A stretch of 64,000 nucleotides of DNA from Adiantum capillus-veneris (lineage: Eukaryota; Streptophyta; Polypodiopsida; Polypodiales; Pteridaceae): NCBI GenBank assembly GCA_014529385.2, contig CM043971.1, forward strand, positions 31,699,209-31,763,208, in the 5' to 3' direction. Positions within the stretch are counted from its first letter, which is position 1; each line of letters opens with the position of its first letter. The notes under the pieces were generated by a model, which worked only from the letters and a program-made list of their open reading frames with translations, was not told where the DNA came from and ran no database searches. Positions 56,276 to 64,000 of this stretch are shown one piece after another. Both the position numbers and the translations under genes were made by a program.

Positions 56276-59200
56276 AAGAGAGCATGATGCATTCATCTTG
56301 TTTGACCCTGGATCTACTCACAACTTCATATCATCGGAGTTGGCCACCAAGTTGGGCATTCAAGCTTTCGAGGTGGGAGATATGGTAACGGCTAATGCAG
56401 CTTTCAAGGGACAGCAAGCCTCTGTTACTCCCTTGATTGGGAAGTTGAGGTTTCATGTCCAAATCTATGAGGACAAAGAAGACTTCTTCATCTCTTCTCT
56501 CCAACATGAGGATGTTATCCTAGGGGCACCATGGTTTTCTCGCATGGTTGCCAATATGAAGTTCTCTGAAAAGAGAATTTACTTCAATTACAGGGGAAAG
56601 AATATATATATAGATTCTAGTGAGCGTGGTCGCACTATTCCACTTGTAAATTCTCCTGCTTTTGATAAATCAATGAAGAGCTCAGTTTCTACGTATATGA
56701 TTTTTGTCAAAGAGTCTCCAAAAGATCCTAATGTTTCATCAAAAGTGAATGATAGGAATCAAGAAGAGTTAGACTTGTCTAATTTTCTAAAAGGATTCCA
56801 AGATGTGTTCATCGATGATATCCCTATGGACTTACCTCCAAAACGAGGAGATGATGACCATCGCATTGAGCTCCTTCCTGGAAGCTAACAAGCCTACTTA
56901 TCAAATCTCACAATCTCAACAAGAGGAGATCATGAGGCAAGTACAGGAACTGGTAGACAAAGGGATGGTGAGGCCTAGTTCCTCTTCCTTTTGTTCTCCA
57001 GTCCTTTTAGTGCAAAAGAAAGATGGTACATACTACGTGTGTGTGGACTATCGAGCATTGAACCATATCACTATCAAAAACAAATTTCCCGTGCCTCGGG
57101 TAGAAGATCTGTTTGATAAGCTACAAGGCTCTACCTACTTCAGTAGGATTGACCTTAAGAGTGGCTATCATCAAATAAGGATAGTGGATGAAGATATCTT
57201 AAAGACCGCGTTTTGCACAACGTTTGGTCTTTATGAATATCTAGTCATGCCTTTTGGTTTGACTAATGCACCAGCTACATTCAATTGTCTAATAGAGAAA
57301 ATTTTTAGACCATATCGCACATTCATTGGAGTGTTTTCTGATGATACCATCATCTACTCCAAATCTTTGGAGGAACATAAGCAGCATCTCCAAGTGGTTT
57401 TTCAAGCATTGAGGGAGAATAAGCTTTTCCTCAACCAAACGAAACGAATTTTTCCTTCAAGAGATTCAATACCTAGGTCATATTATCTCTCAAGATGGTA
57501 TACATATGGATCCATCAAAGTTAGAGGTAATAAAAGCATGGCCTAACCCAAAGAATCTACATGAGCTAAGAAGCTTTATTGGTATGTGCACATACTATAG
57601 ACGTTTCATAGCAAAGTTCTCTCAAATAGCAGGACCAGTACATGACTTAACTAAGAAGAACATTAAGTATGTATGGACTGCTAAAGAGAAAAATTCTTTT
57701 GATAAGCTCAAGGAGAAGCTTACCTCCCAACCAGTCCTCATGCTTCTGGATCTCTCAAAGCCATTTGAGGTCCAATGTGATGCTTGTGGTGATTGCCTTG
57801 GAGCAGTTTTGCTTCAAGAAGGGCATGCCATAGCATATGAGAGCCAATGACTCAATACTGATGAACGAGTCTTCGGCATTTATGAGAAAGATCTTTTAGT
57901 TGTTCTACATGCCCTAGACACATGGAAGCACTACCTATTGGGGACTCCATTTATTTTGCGAACCGACCACCAAAGTCTCAAGTATTTTATGACGCAAACC
58001 AAGCTCTCCAACAAACAAATGAGGTGGGAAAATTTTCTTTGGCAATTTAATTTTCATATTGCCCACATTGCTGGTAAGCACAATCAAGTGACTGGTGCAC
58101 TTTCACAACCACCAAAATTTAATGCAGTGCCTATAGCTACTCACAATGACCTATCTTCTATCATAGACGAGTATGCTAATGAACTTGAATTTAAACACAT
58201 AATGTCAGCCCTTGCTTTGGGGAACAAAGAGGAACCATTCACCTTGCAGGATGGTTATCTTCTCCATGGCAATTGGCTATGTGTCACACATTCCCTTCGT
58301 GACAAAGTTATGTATGAATACCATTCTCCTCCATATGTGAGGCATAAAGGTATTCAACCTACTCTCCGAGGAGTAGAGACATACTTCTATTGGCCTACCA
58401 TGAAAGTGGACATACAAGAGTATGCTTCAAAATGTGTAGTATGCCAAAAGACCAAATATGATAGAGGGAATTAATCTGGATTACTCCAGTCATTAACTAT
58501 CCCAAATTCACCATGGGAGAGTATATCCATGGATTTCATCTTTGGATTATCCAAGTCTATCCATGGAAACACGGGAATACGGATAATAGTTGACAGGTTT
58601 AGCAAACAAGCACACTTTATTCCTGTCAAAAAGACTATTAAGGCACATCAAATGGAAACTCTCTTCATATCATATATTTTCAAGCACCATGGATTACCCA
58701 CATCCATTGTGTCAGATAGAGATCCTAGAATGACCAGTAATTTCTGGAAAGGTCTCTTTAAAAATCTAGGAACAAGATTGAACTTCTCTTCGGCCTATCA
58801 TCCACAAACGGATGGCCAAAGTGAGATAGCCAATCTTACAATATTCGATCTACTAAAGACTTATGTTATAGAAGTAGATCAATGCTCACAATAAGAAAAG
58901 TACTTACCACTTGTAGAGTATGCTTACAATAATACTGTACATACTTCTACGGGAAAGGCACCTTTTGAGATCATTAAGGGAAGACCAAAAAGTCCCTTGC
59001 TACTTAAAGTACATGGGAAGATCTTCGCCGCCGATGGGTATAGCCGTGACCTACAAGAATCTTTTCAAAAGATTAAGGAGGCTATATCCATCCCTCACAA
59101 AGGTAAATAGCTGTTGCTAACAAGCACAGAAGGGCCTTAACATTCCAAGAAAATGATTGGGTCTTACTTAAGTTTCCTAAGGCTCGATTAAGGCAAACGA

Positions 59201-59610
59201 CGGACAAAAATCTTACGGGCCATCAAAAGTATTATGCTAAGCTAGCAAAAAGATATTATGGTCCTTTCCAAATCTTGCAGCCTATCAATGAGATGGCTTA
59301 CGAACTCAAATTTCCCAACCATTGGCTCATACATAATGCTTTTCTTGTGAGCCTAGTTAAGCCCTACAAAGGAGAGCCACCAAGTGAACCAATTATTGAA
59401 GATCCACCCGAAGTTGAAGACCAAGAAGAGGTGCTACAACCCGAAGCTATCCTTCGGCATAAAGACAAGGTACTAAGACATGGTAAGATTATCCAACGGT
59501 ATCTTATTAAATTAAAAATTATCCTTTTGAAGATGCTAGATGGATGCAAGGAATACAGGTTAAGGATAGTATGAACCTTGTCAATGCTTACAATGCTATA
59601 TTAGAGTAAG
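56276..59610 (+). pseudogene. gypsy D pol remnant (protease to chromodomain region)
   Basis: Colinear with gypsy C: protease (near 56300), RT with VDYRALNHITIKNKFPVP (near 57045) and FSDDTIIYS (near 57340, where gypsy C has FFDDIIIYS), RNase H with VQCDACGDCLGA (near 57770), integrase SIVSDRDPRMTSNFW (near 58720) and YHPQTDGQ, then the C-terminal region to about 59600. Frame changes near 56885 and 57460 and stops near 57848, 58472 and 58893 kill it. The DD of the RT motif is kept, but the Phe before it and an Ile after it have changed. Confidence 0.88.
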
Positions 59611-59965
59611 CAAATGTACAAATTTCTTTTAAATGAATCATGTTTTTTTCTTATAAGACTAATTCTCTTTTTTATTGTGCACAAATTTAAATAGTATGCA
59701 TGCTTAGAATCATGTTTGTGACGACAATGTCTCTCTAACACCAAGTAGAAATTGTCAGTCTACTTTGGGAGATAAAATGGACTAAAGAGTAGACATGCTT
59801 GCGGCAGCTATTCTTCCAAGCACCAAATGGATTAGTCATCCATCTTGGAAAGATGTCGAAGGGTAAAAAGGGATCCTCTACCCGCTAAGTAAAATTGACT
59901 AATGACTACGACTTTATCTCTTCTACCTCATAGTCGAGGACGACTATGATTTCAAGAGAGAGGTA

Positions 59966-61421
59966 ATGTCATAAAAGATAATATCTAACCAACCCGAATG
60001 ATTTTCTCATATTAAACTGATCACTTAATGTGGGAGAATAAATGGGAACAAGGGTTAAGATATAGATGTGCTTAGAGATCTATTTCAGCACGGGGCCAAT
60101 GGTAAAGGGGCCCAAATGAGAAAAGGTCTATCAAAGAGCAAGGTTAACCAATGGAGAAAAAGACCTTAGGGTTGTCTTAATTAAAGCCTCCAAAGGTAAG
60201 TGTTAAAAGCGGACATAGTCTTTAATTTTTACTCTTTAGTCACTAAGGTCCAAGCAGGCAAGGGGGCAGCTTGCTTAAGCTAGGGCTGTGATTAAGCAGG
60301 GGGCCTGCCTGCTTCCCAAGTTCAAAGTACTTGCTACTAATGAGGGGCGATCCCTACAAAGGAGGGAGGTGGATAGTATGTGAGCACCTCACCAATGACC
60401 CATACTCTTATGAAAGGAAAGGGGCCACATGTCAAGTGTAGAGGCACATTACTCAAGCAGGCAAGGGAGAAACTTTCTTAAGCAAGGGCTATGCTTAAGA
60501 AAGGGGGGTGCTAGTTTAACCTCAGAAGAGGGAAAGAATGACACTTGTTAAGAGACTACACATGTTGCCCCAAAGGGAGCCAAGCTCTCATTGGCTAGAG
60601 GGCTACATGGCCCAATAAGCTTCAAGGAAAGCCTAGGGAAGGGGGTCGACCTAGCTAGCTCTCTCTCTCTCTCTCATTTGAGCATCCCACAAGCTCTGTC
60701 ACTCTCATTATTCCCTTCACACACTCTTGTGAAGCAAGAACTCCATCTCCTTCTCCTAGCTTGAGAAGTTGAGTGCCTACTACCACAAGCTCTTGGCTAT
60801 GGATGCAAATCCACACAAGAGAATGCTTATGCTTGCTTATCAATCTCTCTAATCTCCATTAACACTATGCTAAGCTATGCTACAAGAGCTATGAGTGATT
60901 ATGTGCAAGGGGTTATTGCTTTCTCGTAGAGCTACTTCTACTTCTCTCTTCTTCCTCACTCCCTGCCAGCTCTCCTCACCTTTCATGGTGTTTGAGGTCT
61001 TGGGATTGATGCTGGGCATTTTCCAAATTCATGCTAATCATGTTTATTGTTGTTACCATGCTAATGCTTGGTGAGTGAATCTTATCATCTTCATCTCATC
61101 AAGAAGGTTTCAAGGAACACAAACAATTGTATTGTAAACAAGTCTTTCGTCATGGAAGAATCTATAATACAAATGCCTATTGGTGGGGGGACGCCCTCCA
61201 ACTAATCCGGTCCTCTATTGATGTCAATTTCTCTAAACTCTCACTCTCTTGTACAAGTATTGCTCATGCCATGTTAATGAAGTAATGTGTTAGTGTTTCT
61301 CTCTCCATCCAAGCACTTTCTTTCTCACTATAAATCTATACTCAAAAGAATGCTCAAGGAAATGCTCAATATGTTATTCACTTTCTGCTCCAACTCAAGT
61401 TAAAAGGCTAATTCCATTACA
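59966..61421 (+). repeat. gypsy D 3' LTR (1456 bp)
   Basis: Begins TGTCATAA after the purine tract CAAGAGAGAGGTAA and ends CCATTACA. It aligns over its length with the gypsy C LTR in reverse complement but is clearly diverged. Confidence 0.85.
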
Positions 61422-61426
61422 GCTGG

Positions 61427-62147
61427 TCACTTTAAACTAACCAAAGATATGTGTCCAACGAAAAAAGAGGAGATAGCCTATATATCTAAAGTTCCATATG
61501 TTGCAGCGATAGGTTATCTTATGTATGCTATGGTTTGGACAAGGCCAGAAATTGCACAGGCAGTGGGAGTTGTAAGTGGGTTTATGGACAACCCAGGTAA
61601 AGAGAATTGGCAAGCTGTGAAGTGGATACTTAGGTATCTAAAAGGGACAACAATAAATGCTTTTTATTTTGGAGGCACTGATATTTTCTTGCAAGGGTAT
61701 GCTGATGCAGGTATGGCAGGTGACAAAGATACTCAAAGGAGCACTATTGGATATGTCTTCATAGTTGGAGGTATAGCAGTAAGCTGGGCTTCAAAGTTGT
61801 AGAAAGTGGTCTCACTTTCTACCACGGACGCAGAGTATGTAGCAATGACAGAGGCAAGCAAAGAAATTTTGTGGCTTCACAGATTCTTAGAAGAGCTTGG
61901 CTTCAAACAAGACAATTGTGTCTTGTACAGTGATAGCCAAAGTGCTATCCATCTTGCGAAGAATTCAGCCTTTCATTCAAGGATAAAGCACACTGAGGTG
62001 AGATATCACTTCATACGTACTCTTTTGAAAGAGGAATATCTAAATCTAAGAAAGGTGCATACAAGTGAAAATCCTACAGACATGTTTACAAAGGTGGTTA
62101 ACAAGGAGAAGTTGAACTTTTGCTCATCTTCAATCAGCATTCAAGAA
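61427..62147 (+). pseudogene. copia D RT end and RNase H remnant
   Basis: Resumes at HFKLTKDMCPTKKEE. Contains PYVAAIGYLMYAMVWTRPEI, WILRYLKGT, YADAGMAGDKDTQRSTIGYV, a TAG at 61800, then TDAEYVAMTEASKE, YSDSQSAIHLAKN and HTEVRYHFIRTLL. ADAG stands where copia RNase H usually has DSD or DAD. Ends with a stop at about 62148. Confidence 0.9.
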
Positions 62148-62173
62148 TGAGAATTAGTCTCCAAGTGGGAGAC

Positions 62174-62796
62174 TATTAAGTATGGAGCCTGATTTACCCC
62201 TTGTAATTGTTTGTATTATAAACGAACATTTATAATGCCCCCGTTATGAGGAGAAGCCATCGTGCGTGAAGAAAAATCACTCACCGGAAACCAAAATTTT
62301 CATGGCCAAGCTTTGCCGGAATATTATGGCCAGGGACAGCGGCCGAAAAGTGGTCGGAAAACGATCGGCCAGCTGATCGATGACCGGTAGTCAATGGCCG
62401 GTGGTCAAAAGTCAATGGCCAGTAGCCAGTGGACGAATTGAATGGCAGGTGGCCGATTTCAAAGGAGCACTTGTCTTCTCAAGGGTGGCCACACATGGGC
62501 GGATTGGAGGGTCTGATTTGACTTATCTACACAAGGGCGACTACACATGGCTGCCTCTCATGAGAGAGGGCGGCCCTTTGGCCTATAAAACGAGGCCTCT
62601 TCTACACACAAAAACGGATTGTGAAGCATTGTGTTGCATTGTGAAGTTGATGTGAGGTGGTGAGAGTGAAGCAAGGAGGGAGCTCCAAAAGGGTATAATC
62701 CCTTTGTAACTTACTTCTTGTTTGAAGTACTAAATCCATTGAGTGGCTGCTTTCCCGTGGACGTAGCCCACATTGGGTGAACCACATATATCGTGT

Positions 62797-62830
<34 letters not shown>

Positions 62831-62914
62831 CTATAATCTCTCGTGTGTGAAAATTATTTCTCTCCATTAAGTAATCTACTCAATTATCTACTTAGCTACG
62901 TCCTATTTCCTAAA
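62174..62914 (+). repeat. copia D 3' LTR (about 741 bp)
   Basis: Preceded by AAGTGGGAGACT (purine tract). Colinear with the 5' LTR through the promoter core near 62580 and the (CT)n run near 62799. The last bases are CCTAAAC where the 5' LTR has CCTAACA. Confidence 0.85.
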
Positions 62915-63554
62915 CTAAATTATTCCTTTTTTGTGCTTTTTGACATAATTTCTTGTATTTTTACTCTATTTCAAGGAATTTTTAGGAGGATATTCTCCCC
63001 TTTCTCCTACAACACAAATGTAAGCTGAGACACAGTTTTCTCAAACACTACTTAGGATAGTTCTAGAGAACTTCTCTTCATCTCTTTTGGGGTGATCTCC
63101 AACAAGATTTTTCATAAAGCAAAGATGAGGTCAAGGAGTAACTGATCACTAAGGTAAAGAAGCCAGCTAAAAGATGGGTCCCTATTTTGAGACCGATCAC
63201 AATTTTTGCACCAAATTTGGGCCTCTCTAAATTGGCTCCTTTACCCTATGATGCTTCCTTGGGTGGATCCAATGTTTGATATTGCCCTTAAATCTATAAA
63301 GAAATTTTATCATATAAAATACCCTTCAATTATATCATAAGCCTCACCATAGTCAATTCGGAAAAAAGCTTAGGTTAGTCTCCTTGCATATTTGATGCCT
63401 TTCCACATAGCATTGATTGCCTCCAAAATAAACCTACCCTTGTGCCTCTTGCCTTTTCTAACCCACCGATGAAGATATAATTGTAGACGAAGAGCTACCA
63501 CCTTTATAAGCACAAGATAAAAGAGTGATGAACGTTAGCTCCCGCGCGACCGCG

Positions 63555-63555
<1 letters not shown>
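62915..63555. other. No supported gene
   Basis: AT-rich sequence. If copia D inserted in the hAT 3' flank, this is the continuation of that flank (inference). No coding region or repeat recognised. Confidence 0.45.

Positions 63556-63589
<34 letters not shown>
63556..63589. repeat. Poly-G tract (34)
   Basis: Uninterrupted 34 G after GCGCGACCGCGC. Confidence 0.9.
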
Positions 63590-63593
<4 letters not shown>

Positions 63594-64000
63594 TACAAGA
63601 AACCATCTATCTCGTTTAAATGGAATTAAACAAGGTGATAAATCACTAGGCCTGCCTTTATTGAGCCATAGATAGAATCTTGGAGGTAATATAGGTAATT
63701 TTATATATGCACGATATAAGTGTATGCTTTTTTTTTCTATACATGAATGTTTAGTTGTACGCATGTTTTTATGGGTGCTTGTTATTGGTAGGCTGCAATG
63801 CTGGTTTTATGATTTTATCCATATAATATATATGTTTATATTAGACACATATATGTGTGCAAATGTACGTATGCTCATGAATAATTATATGCAACATTTA
63901 TAGATATAATAGAAAGATTTGGAAGAACATAAAAAAATATATACTTATATTATCTGGTTCGAGTGTGGAATGCTACAAAAGGAGAAATGGAGGGAGTTTG
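63590..64000. other. No supported gene
   Basis: AT-rich, with TATATG-type runs near 63820-63950. Nothing recognised. Confidence 0.45.

Larger units (their letters stand above)
56276..61421 (+). mobile_element. Ty3/gypsy element D, 5'-truncated, with 3' LTR
   Basis: Same family as gypsy C, beginning in the protease (REHDAFILFDPGSTHNFIS) with no gag or 5' LTR. The 3' LTR ends TTACA at 61421, followed by GCTGG and then copia D coding sequence. The 5' end is lost against fragment E, so the target duplication cannot be confirmed. Confidence 0.85.
51935..62914 (+). mobile_element. Ty1/copia element D, split by later insertions
   Basis: Two LTRs of about 735 bp bracket gag, protease, integrase and part of RT (52740-55640), then foreign sequence (55640-61421), then RNase H (61427-62147). 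The left LTR begins TGCTAAGTATGG and the right TATTAAGTATGG, each one change from TGTTAAGTATGG. No clean target duplication was found. The RT segment with the YVDD motif is missing at the interruption. Confidence 0.85.

Noticed and set aside
51925-62925. Target-site duplication for copia D
   Set aside because: TTTCC on the left is not matched after the right LTR; the right end has mutated and no duplication can be supported.

Overview
This window is nuclear DNA of a land plant. I read it as almost wholly transposable-element sequence around one recognisable host gene. Three things support a plant: an FCS-like zinc-finger (FLZ) gene with an intron at 8021-9247, a family known only from land plants; Ty1/copia and chromodomain Ty3/gypsy elements primed by initiator-Met tRNA; and hAT and CACTA relatives of plant type. 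The density and depth of nesting suggest a large repeat-rich genome. The sequence alone does not name the species.

Layout. 1-5808: an old plus-strand gypsy (LTR end, primer site, gag start, then RT to integrase) broken by a truncated minus-strand copia element (1202-3768) and a MITE remnant. 5809-12479: low-repeat ground with the FLZ gene and no other gene I can support. 12480-51613: a tandem direct duplication of a segment of about 3.8 kb carrying a decayed hAT transposase gene; each copy was later split by different insertions. Copy 1 (12480-27259) received a 10.7-kb array of a non-autonomous LTR element (four LTRs, three small internal domains) and a 247-bp MITE. Copy 2 (27260-51613) received an almost complete copia (27866-33317), a very young gypsy (35170-44079, minus strand) and a 6.3-kb CACTA-like block (44364-50617). 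51935-62914: a third copia, itself interrupted by a minus-strand copia fragment and a 5'-truncated gypsy (56276-61421). 62915-64000: no gene seen.

Because the two hAT-segment copies serve as each other's empty site, most insertions can be bounded to the base with their target-site duplications. That gives a relative history: segment duplication first, then the insertions. The gypsy at 35170-44079 is the youngest datable one; I counted about three differences between its 1.59-kb LTRs.

Best candidates for something new: (1) the four-LTR array, in which the outer two LTRs match each other and the inner two match each other; (2) a nine-unit, roughly 64-bp tandem repeat just upstream of the hAT reading frame, whose units each hold a small hairpin that changes by compensating substitutions; (3) a short conserved reading frame with a splice-donor-like end inside each LTR of the array; (4) inverted CCAAT pairs at constant spacing in the gypsy LTR. 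No prokaryote-type system, CRISPR array, tRNA or rRNA gene was seen.
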